Assembly: GCA_011109175.1 (NCBI GenBank)
Contig: RDEW01000053.1
Span: forward strand, 186,001 to 250,000
Source of the DNA: Dicyema japonicum
Lineage: Eukaryota > Dicyemida > Rhombozoa > Dicyemidae
Reading direction: 5' to 3'
DNA length: 64,000 nt
The number at the start of each line of letters is the position of its first letter. The stretch's first letter is position 1. The notes beneath the pieces were generated by a model that saw only the letters and a list, made by a program, of their open reading frames with translations, ran no database searches and had not been told where the DNA came from. The position numbers were made by a program, and so were the translations under genes. Below are positions 1-11,199 of this stretch, one piece after another.

Positions 1-1422
1 AATCACTTAAAACTCTATTGATTTTAAAGCCACGTGGCGCCATTAGCTGTATGTGGCTAATCGGTTGAAAGCTTATCTTTCTTACATTTGATGTCGTTAT
101 TGGATCCTTACTCACCTTACTTAGGAAACGGTATTCAAAAGAATCCACCTATTCTTTCCACCGGGGAAACGATTTCGTTCCCTCGAGACGAGTTCTGTAA
201 TCGACTTCAAGTCCCAGGACAACGGTTTTGTTGATCAGGATTAAGGAATTAGGTTATTTTGGTTTCACCCTTCGTTTTTGGATTATTTTATTATTTACTT
301 ATTGACTAAGCTTACAAGGGATAATCTTACTCCGCTTTTTCTGGAGCCCTTTCCTGATGATGTTAGTTGGAAATGAAAAGTCGACACGTGGAATTATCGT
401 TGAATTCTTTTTTAAAAGATCTCTGCTCTTGGTCTGTGTTAATAGTATTTTGTCTCAGGAGTGAATCGTATCAACAAAGTCCTTGTCTGATAAATCCCAG
501 GTTCGATGAATGGATATTATTTTACTGATTACATAAAAATATTACATTTTTGATAGAATTTGGAGATCTTGAAATTCAAGAATCTGTTTACAAAGGGTCT
601 TGTTGGCCTTTAAATTTCCTAATTTAGGGGGTAACTTTTCATTTCTAAGGTTCATTACGCTCGAAAGTCATGGGGACCATTTTCCGATAAAAAAGGTTGA
701 GGTTCCAATTCATACATTCAGTAAATTTTAAGCATCAAAGGTTACTTGGACAGTACGTCCAGTGATATTCGGATCGAGCCCTCTAAGGCAATCTGTTGTG
801 TAAGAAGGACAAACTCTCTGTTAGAGTCGGAAGGGAAGACACGTGAGGCGATAACGGAGTGATAGGCTGAATGTCAGAATAATGAGATCGCTTGTGAGAG
901 TTCACTAAAATTGACCATGGTTTTTTGTAATCGTTTTGATTGAAAATGTCAATCGTGCAGTTCGGAGCTTTTATTTATGAAAGACTAATCTCCACTTCAA
1001 GGCCACTTGAAGGTATGGTTACTAAGCATGCTGTTTATTTGTACAAAAAGCATTATTGGCAAAACTGTAGGTGTTTGAGTCATGATTAAGCCAAAATTCC
1101 CCCACGTTCACCTACGGGCCCTTGAAGACAACGAATACTGAAACGCAGACTCCCTGACTTAGCAGAATCCCTGCTCCAAGATCAATTTCCCTACGGTGGC
1201 GATATTATCCATCGTTGTCTTATATAGTATCTAAACATCGCCACATAAACGGAATAAAAAACTATAAAAGCCGAAGCTCTTGAAGATAAAATGAAAGTGG
1301 AGAGGTGAGGGTTATTTTTGACAAATCATCAAAGTGAATCATCTGTATCTGTGATGGAAGCATACCCCAAGTGCATTCATAAATATCGAATAAATCCCCA
1401 TACACCGGTGCAATTCATGAGG
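1..1422. other. Intergenic, no recognised gene
   Basis: No coding block or tiny-intron gene could be supported. Positions 25-70 (AAGCCACGTGGCGCC ... GTGGCTAATCGGTTGAA) resemble 30491-30535, which is the 5' end of a LINE-B-derived element, so this is probably an old 5' fragment. The rest is unassigned. Confidence 0.5.
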
Positions 1423-1534
1423 ACCTAGTTGCGTGTCCATTCAAAATGGCCTCTTTCAAAATGGCCTCCAATTAATTTTTTAGGTTTTGGGTAAGTTCAT
1501 CAATAAACATCACGAGATTTTAGCGAAACGACAT

Positions 1535-1735
1535 CTTTAGGTAAAAAAGTCATCTTTTTTAAATCTTATAAAAATTGATTTTAAGGGGTCCTATATGTAA
1601 GTGGAACTTTTTACCAAGGTCCTCGAAATCTTTAGGTAAAAAAGTCATCTATTTAAATCTTATAAAAATTGATTTTAAGGGGTCCTATGGGTGAGCGGAA
1701 CATTTAACCAAAGTCCTCCAAACCCTATGATTTTA
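1535..1735. repeat. Left subterminal tandem repeat of the MULE element (2 units)
   Basis: Two copies, roughly 95 bp apart, of a unit containing TTTAGGTAAAAAAGTCATC, then AATCTTATAAAAATTGATTTTAAGG and a GGTCCTAT block. This is the same unit as the right-end array, in inverted orientation. Confidence 0.8.
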
Positions 1736-3059
1736 AGATACTAATTGACTTCGGAATAAAAATTAATTATTTTTATTAAAACTAAATTTAATAAGTGATT
1801 GTCTCTTTTAATTTCTTTTATTATAATAAAACTTTTGAATAATTTAATTAATTAATTGATTCACTATTGCATGCCGTTTCTTGTTAACCAAAAGGGAAAT
1901 AGAAGTTTAGAACATGATGGAAATCTGTATCATTTAAAATACAGGAAGGACATATCACATATTGGAGGTGCTCAGATCGTACTTGTCTTGGATCTGTAAA
2001 AACTATTCAATCCTGTGATGAAGTTTGGAGTCTGAAGCAACATAATCATCTTCCAAGGAGTGAATTTGTCAAGAGAGCCTTAATACGGGAGGACATAAAG
2101 CAGAAATCACTCTTATGTGATATGGGTCCTAGACAGATGATTAATAATCTCTGCTTGGACAAAATTTGACAACTATTGCTTTGACAGGGACTCATTCTTC
2201 TCTGGAACAACTGATTAATAGAACAAGAAAAAGTATCCCACACGAAAGTGATGATTCAGTTCTTAATATTGAGGAGAATTTAATGTATACCTTACGAGGG
2301 CATAGATTCTATCAGTTTGGACACAGTTTTCGCCAAAATATTGGTATATAATGATTAACTTATCAGATGTTGAGACAAATATGGTTATTTTTTTTAATTC
2401 TGAAATGACGACACCATGAAAAATCATAAAATATGGTCTATTGATGGGACTTTTTCTGTCTGCCCTCTTCCTTGGAAGCAATTATTCACAATATCGGTAA
2501 TAATTAATCACCATGTAATTCCAATAATATTCTGTCTTTTAACATCAAAAAATGAATATGACACAATGCTTCAAAATAATTAAACGTCTCATTCCGGATT
2601 TAGAACCAAGAGTTATTGTCTCAGATTTTGAAAAAGGAGCAATAAACTCTTTTCAAAAATCATTTCCAAACGCACGGATAAATTGCTGCATGTTCCTAGG
2701 ACAAAATATCAATAAAAAAATATTGGAACTAGGAATTTTCAACGACATAAATAATGAAGATATAAATAGGTTAAATGTGATTTAAAATTAACGATAGATT
2801 TGTAAAACTGTTGAAATGCCTCTCCTTTATTCCTACACATACTGTAAAGCAGGGGTTCTCAACCTGGGGTCGATTCGACCCCAGGGGTCTAAAATCAATC
2901 CAGATCGATCGTAAGGGGGTCGAAAATAAATTTAATATATTTAATCTTTTTCAATTTAAATTAAGTGAGTTTATTTTTAAAGCGGTAAACCTTTGTTCTT
3001 TAAAATTTTTAAAAATTACCATGCTTGTTTTTGTTCGTGTATGAAAATTTTTAAAATTA

Positions 3060-4130
3060 CCATCGTTTGGGTCTTCCGACGTCTATGGTTGGAAAATATA
3101 AAGGATTTGCGGCATATTTGAAAAAAATATGTCCAAATGTGATTCATATACATTGCGTTCTACATAGACAACATTTGGTTTCAAAAGCTCTTTCGCCAAT
3201 TCTACATGAAACGTTAAATATAGTTATTAAAAACCATAAACAAAATTAAAGCAAACAGCAAGTATGAACGTCTTTTTAAAAAATTTTGCTATGAGGCTAA
3301 AGAAACATATGTCCGTCTTGTGCTTCACACTGAGGTTATAGTTTCCAATTTTATTTTAAAGATACGATGTTATCAAAGGGAAATGCATTAGAACGATTTC
3401 AATATTATTTGACACAATCGTAAATTTTCTTACTTCTAAGGTGATAAAAATTTAGCAGATTTAATTGTTTTAGAAAAAGAAAAAATTGTTTATTTGACTT
3501 GGATTTTGGAAAATTTGATGAAGTTTCATTAGAACTTCAGGGAAAGTATGTGACGTTAATAGATTGTAAAAGAATTATTCAAATATTTATTGAAAAAATT
3601 AAGTTATATAAATATATTTTGGAAAAAAAATTATTATAACATTCCCGAATTCTACTCAATTGGTCAAACATTTGATGAAGATATTAACAATTTTTTGCAA
3701 CATTTATTAAGTATAGAAAGATTTGATTCTTCGATTCCAAGATATTCTTGAATTAGAAATTCCATCTTGGATGATTAATCCGTTTTTGTCAAAGCCAGAA
3801 GAACATAAAGAAATTATTCAAGAGGAATTAATTATGTTAAAATTCAATCCAGAATTAAAACTATATTATAATGATTCACAATCACCTGCTAATTTTTTGG
3901 CAAAATATGAAAGTGAAGGAGAGTTATCAAAATTGTGGACAGAAATTAGCACAATTACTACTCTATTTTCCGACATCATACTGTGTTGAATGCGGATTTA
4001 GCATTCTACATCGAATTGTAATAAAGAACGAAACAGATTGGAAGTGTCCATTAGAGGAGATCTTCGATTAAAAATAACACAAATAGAGCCAGATATCGAA
4101 TCTTTGGTCAAAAAACATCAGTCACAGGGA
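3060..4130 (+). pseudogene. hAT transposase (ZBED5/SCAND3-like), decayed
   Basis: The segment at 3067-3240 reads SMVGKYKGFAAYLKKICPN...HCVLHRQHLVSKALSP, matching the conserved catalytic-core block of ZBED5/SCAND3-like hAT transposases (metal-binding D region followed by CxxHRQ). Later frames give further fragments (KGNALERF; SLELQGKY; IPSWMINPF), and near 3985-4010 a C-terminal dimerisation-like remnant VLNADLAFY. Stops and shifts occur throughout. No BED finger is visible upstream, so the N-terminus is lost. Confidence 0.75.
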
Positions 4131-4268
4131 TCCCAACGGTATTTAATTTTTTTATTATAGATTTATACTAAGATACCAACTTAACATCGAGTATATACTT
4201 TTTTTGTTTTATTTGATTATTAACAATGAATTCAATTTTAGATAATTAACTAATTTTACTTAGAATTA

Positions 4269-4855
4269 AAGTTTGTCAACCCCATGAGTGCCGATGCGGC
4301 CGGAAGGTCGACTGCTATGGACATCATGCCCTTTCTTGTCGAAAAAGCGCAGGTCGATTCGCTAGACACAAGGCTATAAATGAAGTGGTGAAGCGCGCCC
4401 TCGAGTTGGCGGGATACCCATCCATTCTAGAGCCAACGGGCTTGAGTAGGGATGATGGAAGCGACCCGATGGAATTACTGTCTTCCCCTTCTCTCGGGCA
4501 AATGCTTAATTTGGGATGCTGCCTGTACTGAGAGCTTTTCCCAGTCGAAACTTTTGAGGTCGGCAATGAAAGCGGGAGAGGCCGCCCGTTTATATGAAAA
4601 CTCAAAAATAAAGAAATACAGCAGCCTCCTAAACCGTTTACATGTACAGCCAGTGGTCGTCGAGACGAGCGGAGTCTTTGGCCCCAAGACGGTCTCTTTC
4701 CTTAGAGCACTTGGGTGTCTATTGACCAAAGCCTCGAGGGAGCGTCGGGAAACCGAGTGGCTTTTCTAAAGGATATCCCTGGCAGTAGTCAGAGGTAACA
4801 GTCACTCGATCATATCCGCTGGACTCTAGAACAATTTTATTGTTATAAATAAATG
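4269..4855 (+). mobile_element. 5'-truncated LINE-D insertion (zinc finger + restriction-like endonuclease end)
   Basis: A 14-bp direct repeat, TTTACTTAGAATTA, lies at 4255-4268 and again at 4856-4869, the mark of a target-primed LINE insertion. The insert begins CRCGRKVDCYGHHALSCRKSAG, continues with RFARHKAINEVVKRALELAGYP and ILEPTGLSRDDG, then VVVETSGVFGPKTVSFLRALG. That order (CxC...HH...C finger, then a PD-(D/E)XK-like core, then a C-terminal tail) is the known C-terminus of a widespread invertebrate retroelement RT protein. It ends in an AT-rich tail (TGTTATAAATAAATG). It sits in the 3' part of the hAT element, so it is the youngest of the three nested elements. Confidence 0.85.
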
Positions 4856-5463
4856 TTTACTTAGAATTATCTGTTCAAAATAAAAAAGTTTTAAGGGGTC
4901 GAGTAAATATTAGGGGGGTCGAAAAAAAAGTCAAGGGGTCGACGAGTAAAAAAAGGTTGAGAACCCCTGCTGTAAAGAACACTTTTGATTGGATAGTGTC
5001 GAGATCAGATTTTCCTGAAATTATAAATCCATTATATCAATTATATTGGAAATCAAGAAAATGCATTAATTCCAAAATTTCCAATTAATTATTGGAATAA
5101 TCTGGATAATTTATATGAGGACTTACCTCGGACAAATAACTCAATTGAAGGCTGGCACAAACGTTTTTTAGAAATACATTTGGGACACTAAACAAGACGC
5201 CAAGAAATTTTTGTAAAGAAATTGATAAAAGAAGAAGGCATAAAGATAAAATTCTTAAAATTACAAAATGGAGAAAAAATTCTTAGAAAAACTAAATATA
5301 TCGCTTTATCTGAGAATATATGAGATTTGTTCAAGAACAAATATTACTTAATATGGATCCGACAGAATATATATTCATTTAGTAGAATATGTGTTCTATT
5401 AACATTTATAATCATTTCCTTTTTTCTTTTGAAAATAAATATTTCATTTTAAACTTATATAAA

Positions 5464-6090
5464 AATATTAAAAAAGATGACTTTTTTAGCTAAAGATGTC
5501 GAGGACCTTGGTAAAATGTTCCACTTAGCCATAGGACCCCTTAAAATCAATTTTTATAAGATTTAAAAAGATGACTTTTTTACCTAAAGATATCGAGGAC
5601 CTTGATAAAATGTTCCACTTAGCCATAGGACCCCTTAAAATCAATTTTTATAAGATTTTAAAAAAGATGACTTTTTTTACCTAAAGGATGTCGAGGACCT
5701 TGGTAAAATGTTCCACTTAGCCATAGGACCCCTTAAAATCAATTTTTATAAGATTTAAAAAAGATGACTTTTTACCTAAAGATGTCGAGGACCTTGGTAA
5801 AATGTTCCACTTAGCCATAGGACCCCTTAAAATCAATTTTTATAAGATTTAAAAAAGATGACTTTTTTAGCTAAAGATGTCGAGGACCTTGGTAAAATGT
5901 TCCACTTAGCCATAGGACCCCTTAAAATCAATTTTTATAAGATTTAAAAAGATGACTTTTTTACCTAAAGATATCGAGGACCTTGATAAAATGTTCCACT
6001 TAGCCATAGGACCCCTTAAAATCAATTTTTATAAGATTTAAAAAAGATGACTTTTTTACCTAAAGATGTCGAGGACCTTGGTAAAATATC
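5464..6090. repeat. Right subterminal tandem repeat of the MULE element (about 6.5 units)
   Basis: Six to seven head-to-tail copies of a unit of about 95 bp. Each contains AAAAGATGACTTTTTTA, GATGTCGAGGACCTTGGTAAA, TGTTCCACTTAGCCATAGGA and CCCCTTAAAATCAATTTTTA. Adjacent copies are nearly identical, and two alternate variants (GCTAAAG or ACCTAAAG; GATGTC or GATATC) recur in a higher-order pattern. Confidence 0.95.
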
Positions 6091-6519
6091 TCGTGATGTT
6101 TATTGATGAACTTATCCAAAACCTGAAAAAAATTATCGGAGGCCATTTTGAAGGAGGCCATTTTGAATGGGAACCCCTAGTTGAGAAGCATCTGACTGAC
6201 AGTACTCTCAGTGGTGTTCTACAAGCGAAGGGAAGATCATAACTCTCTTTAGCTTCGCATTCAATTTTGACTTATTCTTTGTACTTGGCTCACTCTTAAA
6301 TTAGTATTAAACTACCATTTGAACTGGAATGACTCCGTGGGGGATAAACTAGGCCATTCAAGAAATTATGAGGATTATTTGAATTTATATCGAAGAACAC
6401 ATAAAGGCTACTTGAACTCTTTGGGTTTTCGACTCAGCGACAGGACCAACCCCCTTCGAGCTCATTGTCATGAAAATATGTCACGATTTATCTCCCACGT
6501 GCATCTTCCAGGGACGCAA

Positions 6520-6780
6520 ACTATTTGAGAATTCGTGGGATTACTGGGATCTCGGGAAAGCACCGAACAAACTGAGATCACTTAATGACTCCGTTTTTCT
6601 TCTAATGAATAATTTATTAATTAATTTACCCCCGATCCCTTNCTATTTGAGAATTCGTAGTGCGTGATCTCTGGAGATCTCTGGATCTCGGGAAAGCACC
6701 GAACAAACTGAGATCACTTAATGACTCCGTTTTTCTTCTAATGAATAATTTATTAATTAATTTACCCCCGATCCCTTCAA
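6520..6780. repeat. Duplicated about 115-bp block flanking a single N (assembly join)
   Basis: The block ATCTCGGGAAAGCACCGAAC...CCCCGATCCCTT occurs at 6550-6641 and again at 6688-6778, with one N at 6642 and GAGAATTCGT-containing sequence just before each copy. This looks like two overlapping contig ends joined by a single N and not a genuine tandem duplication. The sequence itself has no recognised function. Confidence 0.8.
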
Positions 6781-6793
6781 GCGATGGAAACCA

Positions 6794-9700
6794 GTGATTA
6801 ACAAGAATGTAACCACCAAAGCGGGCATTCCGAGATCAGTAGATGTTTGTGAAAAAAACAAAAAGGTATATCAGTCGAGGAGTCTTCTGTACTTCTTTTC
6901 TTTAACCATTTCCTTTTTTCGAACAGATTGTTACTCCGTTCGGTTATTTTCTTTCTATTTTCGTGGCGTCATGTGGTTCACCTTTTGTGGTGGCGCTCAG
7001 TGTAATAATACACCAAAAAGAACCATTTGCTCTTCCCCATCCAGACTCTTTATGCCTGGATGGTATACCTCAACTGGAAACTCGAGATGTTGTTTGTTCC
7101 CCTGGATTCTATTGCTTTCTGGAGATATTGAACAAAACCCCGGACCAAAACCCCTTGTTATTATGCAACTCAATGCTAACGGAATAAAAACAAAGATTCT
7201 GGAGTTACGATCTTTATTAACGAAGCACAAGATTGACATCTGCCTTATCCAGGAGTCAAAACTTTCTACAAAGAGTTCAACCCCACTTTTTCCTGGATAC
7301 ATCTCTATCAGAAAAGACCGCATTGGACGTGGTGGCGGCTTACTCACAATTATCAGAAACGGTCTATCCTTCCACGATGTAAGCTTGCAAGTGGATGATT
7401 TAATTTACACGACAAGACCGCGGAACAAATTTCTATTGATCTTATTAATGGGTCAGAACATCTTATTCTAATCAACATTTACATTCCACCGCCGGGATCC
7501 TGTCCTAATAACTATGTTCCGAAGCTCGACAAACTACAAGAAATTCGAAATGTGTTACTATGTGGGGATTTCAACGCCAAACATCCGCAATGGCTTAGTA
7601 CCCAGTCGGCAGACAAGAGGGGGAGTCTAATTATCGACTCTCTCGAAAAAATGGTGATTCTGAATCACCCGAATATGTTCACAAGGACACCTATCCGAAG
7701 AAATGACAACCCAACCTCCCCCGACATATCCATTGCTTCCTCTAGGATTGCCCCGAAGATTTCATGGAACGTCTCCTACGATTTTTATAGTGATCATAAT
7801 CCAATCATATTAAAACTGAGTCGATTCAATAACTCGCGTAGAATTAAAGCAACCTTCAAGGTCTACAAGAAAGCTGACTAGTCGAATTTCAAGCTCTTCA
7901 TTGACAATAACCTAATACACTTTGATCCCACCTCATTTTGCTCCATCGACAAAGCAGTGGACCATCTAAACCATGTAATCCTTCAAGCTGAAAAGTTGTT
8001 TATACCACGTGCAGTTTACAAATCCTACAAGCCTACTCTGGACTCGGAGACTCGTCTTCTCATCAAACAAAGAAACTCCCTGAAGATGAATCATCTGCAA
8101 ACCTCTTCTGATTTGCAAAATATAAAATGCTTAAATCAGAGAATTACAAAGCTCATCAGAGAAAAGAAAGATAGGGCGTGGAAGCGCCTATTATCATCTA
8201 TTGGATATATGAAATCCACGAGTCTTTTATAGAAAACTATTCGTCGAATCAAGCTAAACTTATCAGATGAATCAGAATCTTTTTCTGCTCCAAATACTGT
8301 GCAAGCTAACAACCTAATGAAATATTACGCATCCATAAGCCACAAGGACTTCTCGAAATCCCATTCTTATCACTTTCGGAATTTAGTGCCTAAACCGACT
8401 TCATGGATTAATTTATTTACGCATGCCGAGGTCACACAGGCTATAAAATCGATGAAGAGATCTTTTACGTGTGGACCTGACGGCATTCCGGGAATTTTGT
8501 TAAAACACCTTGGTAATGCTGCAATCAATTCAATTACGTCAATTTTTAATTTGTCTTCTAACATGAACGTCATCCCATGCAAATGGAAAAACTCACTTAT
8601 GATACCGATCCTTAAACCAAAAACCGAAAACCCTCACCTTCTTCCTACCGTCCAATTTCATTAACGTGCGCATTATCGCGCCTAATGGAGAAACTCGTAC
8701 TCTGGAAAATTAAACCCCATTTGCCCGACTGCCACTTTCAACATGGTTTCAAATGTGAGCGTTCAACTACGACACATTTGACTTCACTGTCTCAATTTAT
8801 ATCAGAAGGGTTCAACGTACCGAAACGCCATCTACGGACAATAATGGTTTCCCTGGATATCCAGAAGGCGTTCGATTCTGTCTCGAGAATATTACTCACG
8901 AAGAAGGTTTTTGACACCACCATTCAGACGGATTTGAAAAGATGGATAGCCAATTTTCTCTCCGGAAGAAGAGGACGTGTCTGTATAGGCCACGCAAGAT
9001 CGAGGTCCCGTCTCCTACCAAATGGCGTCCCTCAAGGATCGCCCCTCTCTCCGGCATTATTCAACTTGTTCCTCAACGATTTACCCTGCCCTGGAGGACC
9101 AGATTCAATGCTTCTCACTTATGCTGACGACCTAATCATCGCTAGCAGGAACAAATACGTGGGTACAGCAAAATCAGAGCTTCAGTCACATATTGACGAC
9201 CTGGGAGCCTGGTTGAAGTTGAATCGTCTCTCCGTATCCAGGGACAAATCAACATATACAATCTTCACCACGGACAGAAAAGAAAAACATACACTGGATT
9301 TGAACATTTTTGGAGACTCCTTACCACTACAGACTCGTCCAACTATCCTGGGAGTGACATTTGACCCTTTGATGACATTTTCTCAACATGTGAAGAACGT
9401 TATGACAAAGGGTCTCAGGAAACTTAATATAATCAAACCGCTCTTGAAGTCCAAACCTTCACAGGAATGCGCCCTCGTCGTGTTCAATCAACTCCTAAAA
9501 CCGACGATTGAGTACGCTTGTGCCTCATGGGCCTATGGAGCTTCAATATCAAATTCACTCAAGATCAATACCCTAATTGGAAAACTAGCACGTCAAACGA
9601 ATCTACCCCCCGATCTTTTCCCTCCAATGCTTGACCACGCCGCAATCAAAAATAATGGCTCCGGCTTTATCTGTCTGTGTGGCCAAGAAACAAGTCGTTT

Positions 9701-9869
9701 CTTCCATTCAAGGCTAAAGGCTTCAAATACACGAAATTTGGGGAAAAACCCCACTCCTCTTCAAACCCTAATGAAAGATGATCGTCGTTTATTCAGGAAA
9801 GCCGTGGGTACTCTGGAGGAACACTGGAAAAACCTCTCGATCCTGTTGAGGCGTACCGGGATCACTTAA
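6794..9869 (+). pseudogene. LINE-B polyprotein: 2A-like peptide, AP endonuclease, reverse transcriptase
   Basis: The first block (6794-7471) holds WILLLSGDIEQNPGP, a match to the D-(V/I)-E-x-NPGP ribosome-skipping consensus. It is followed at once by the endonuclease start (MQLNANGIKTKILELR, then the QES motif). The next block (7552-7881) has the endonuclease motifs LLCGDFNAKHPQW and SDHNPI. The RT blocks include CGPDGIPGILLKHLG (8472 on), SLDIQKAFDSV, LPNGVPQGSPLSPALFNLF and the catalytic YADD (about 9120), then a C-terminal domain ending RRTGIT*. By analogy with 2A-bearing LINEs of sea urchin, oyster and trypanosomes, the 2A would release the upstream peptide from the enzyme during translation. 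Two stops and two frameshifts prevent expression of an intact protein. Confidence 0.88.
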
Positions 9870-9925
9870 TTAGTTGGATTACTCCTTCTTTCTTGGTGTT
9901 CCCTTTTCGGGGTTATTAAATAAAA
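6794..9925 (+). mobile_element. LINE-B, near full-length APE-RT non-LTR retrotransposon with 2A-like peptide
   Basis: The element encodes, in order, an N-terminal segment, a 2A-like motif (about 7106-7147), an AP-type endonuclease (7160-7880) and a reverse transcriptase (8430-9869). It ends with RRTGIT* followed by the tail GGGATCACTTAATTAG (about 9858-9873) and a 3' run of AATAAA-like units to about 9925. Only a few lesions break it: a frameshift near 7400-7480, a TAG at 7879, a TAG near 8230 and a frameshift near 8650. It is therefore the best-preserved LINE in the window. Pieces of the same family lie at 23.9, 29.7, 34.8, 37.0, 39.2, 46.5 and 61-64 kb. Confidence 0.9.
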
Positions 9926-9948
9926 AATAAAAATAATAATTTTCTTTC

Positions 9949-10095
9949 TGTCCAGACCTGTGGGTTCCAGTATGGGGGTAAACAACAGACCCCAGGACTC
10001 GTTTCACAATTCCGTTAATTGCCTTATGTTTTGGAATCGTCCAGCGCTTCATCGGCAAGAAAAGGCATGATGTCCATGACAGTCAACGCTTACAG
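9949..10095 (-). mobile_element. LINE-D C-terminal fragment
   Basis: On the minus strand the fragment retains, across frameshifts, CHGHHAFSC, then KHKAINGIVKRVLG and ILEPTGL. These match the CxC..HH..C finger and the following helix of LINE-D at 4.28-4.45 kb. It abuts the 3' tail of LINE-B. No ends or target duplication were found. Confidence 0.65.
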
Positions 10096-10289
10096 GTACT
10101 TGTGAGTCTGGCAAATTTTCAGTCCAAGTCTGATGGAGATTTCAACGCGGACAGTATCGTCGTTCAGGTGGATCCTGACGCTTTCGATCGGGAGGGTCTT
10201 TCTTCTAATATAAAGTATATTTCTGATGAGACTTGTAGCAATCAAAGTGAGACACGTGGAATAAATTTATTTAAAAGAAATATCAACCG

Positions 10290-10470
10290 ACGATCATACA
10301 CTAGCCGCCCTCACTGCGTGGTTATTCCCTCTAAGGATGGTGAGCGAGATTCCCTCAAATAGCTAGCAGCGCTCACTGAGATCTCCTGTGCGTATAGAAA
10401 TCAGACTCCCAAGGTGACCAGAAATTCCAGTGTCGACGGCTCAAGTGAACCGGATGTTTCAATCGCAGAA
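10290..10470 (-). repeat. Interspersed repeat R1, copy 1
   Basis: Its reverse complement contains CAGGAGATCTCAGTGAGCGCTG, GGGAATCTCGCTCACCATCC and AGAGGGAATAACCACGCAGTGAGGGCGGCTA. Related sequence occurs at 33.72, 37.24, 53.88 and 54.96 kb. It encodes no recognised protein. It could be a non-autonomous element. Confidence 0.7.
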
Positions 10471-11190
10471 GAGCAACAAAAAATCCTCGGCTAAGATCGC
10501 ATATTTTGTTCGTTTTGATCTCTCGGCATGGCAGGCACTCTGAAATAAATGAGCGAAAAATAATCGATTTATTTTCCAAAAGGTGAAATATACGAAGTCA
10601 AACAAGTTAGTCAAGTGGTTAATTGATAGGAGGTTGAGGTGTTACGTACCTCTATTGGAAAAACGACTACTTAGCTTCACAATGGGTAAACCCTTTGTCT
10701 TCCTCTTCTTTGTGGTCATGAAAAAACTGACTGACTCAAAAGACATTGAAATCCCTAACAAGAGATGCCGAATATCTACATTCGAATCTCGTCTGTCCTA
10801 AAATTGAAAGACCTCATAGGATCATCTTTACTTGCCTCTGTAATGCGCAAGCTCACGTAGTTTCTCCAGATCCTCGCCCTTTCTGAGGCGTCTCTCAATC
10901 AATTATAGGTCCCGTCGATGAAAATCGAGAGGGCTGCTGATAAAATGGTCATTGTCAGATTAAAAACATTTTTCTCTTGAATTTTTCATTTTTCTTAAAT
11001 TTTATAATTATAGAATATTTTATTCATGTCCATTATAAATTTTTTTAAATATAAAATCTTTGTTTTTTAATGAAAGTGAGATTCAAAAACAAAAAAGTAG
11101 AGTTATCTTGTTTATCTCTTTTTGATGCCAAATCCAGTTTCCTTATAAATTTGCCAGATATTAGTTAAAGCACATCCACGTTACAAGTAA
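10471..11190. other. Intergenic, nothing recognised
   Basis: AT-rich sequence with only short, unrecognised ORFs (for example 10583-10801). No splice-consistent coding blocks were found. Confidence 0.4.
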
Positions 11191-11199
11191 ACACTGTTT

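Larger units (their letters stand above)
2850..4969 (+). mobile_element. hAT DNA transposon inserted in the MULE transposase
   Basis: Both ends carry a perfect 16-bp inverted repeat, CAGGGGTTCTCAACCT at 2850-2865 and its complement ending at 4969. CAGGG-type termini are classic for hAT elements. The exact 8-bp target duplication CTGTAAAG lies at 2842-2849 and 4970-4977. GGGGTCG-rich subterminal motifs follow both ends. The element carries a ZBED/SCAND3-type hAT transposase relic and a nested LINE-D insertion (4269-4855). Removing it rejoins the MULE coding region. Confidence 0.93.
1905..5390 (+). pseudogene. MULE transposase with FLYWCH zinc finger, broken and interrupted
   Basis: This would catalyse cut-and-paste transposition of the enclosing element. 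Around 1905-2060 a frame reads LYHLKYRK, then (shifted) WRC...C...HNHLP, the C-C-H-H pattern of a FLYWCH finger. At 2430-2780 lie the blocks IDGTFSVCPLPWKQLFTI and IPDLEPRVIVSDFEKGAINSF, the MULE catalytic core with the DFE aspartate and glutamate. The protein is then split by the hAT insertion at 2850-4969. It resumes at about 5040-5330 with RTNNSIEGWHKRF, the typical MULE C-terminal block. Several in-frame stops and frame changes make it non-coding today. The family call is firm; exact boundaries are not. Confidence 0.8.
1432..6174 (+). mobile_element. FLYWCH/MULE DNA transposon (Mutator-like), host of nested insertions
   Basis: The left end (GTGTCCATTCAAAATGGCC, then a second CAAAATGGCC copy and AGGTTTTGGGTAAGTTCATC) recurs inverted at 6075-6174. 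The element therefore has terminal inverted repeats. The 8-mer CCTAGTTG flanks it at 1424-1431 and 6176-6183, the size expected for a Mutator-like target duplication. Inside are a FLYWCH zinc finger and a MULE transposase in plus orientation, interrupted by a hAT element (2850-4969). Subterminal tandem repeats lie at both ends, far longer on the right. The transposase carries stops and frameshifts, so the copy is dead. A deletion derivative of the same family lies at 18.9-20.06 kb. Confidence 0.85.

Noticed and set aside
5464-6090. Stand-alone satellite array
   Set aside because: The array lies just inside an inverted terminus that also ends the element at 1.43 kb, and recurs in a derivative. 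It is part of the MULE element.
6794-9869. A functional, intact LINE ORF
   Set aside because: Two in-frame stops (7879, about 8230) and two frame changes are present. Unlike in the host genes, the breaks are not spanned by GT-AG segments that restore family motifs.
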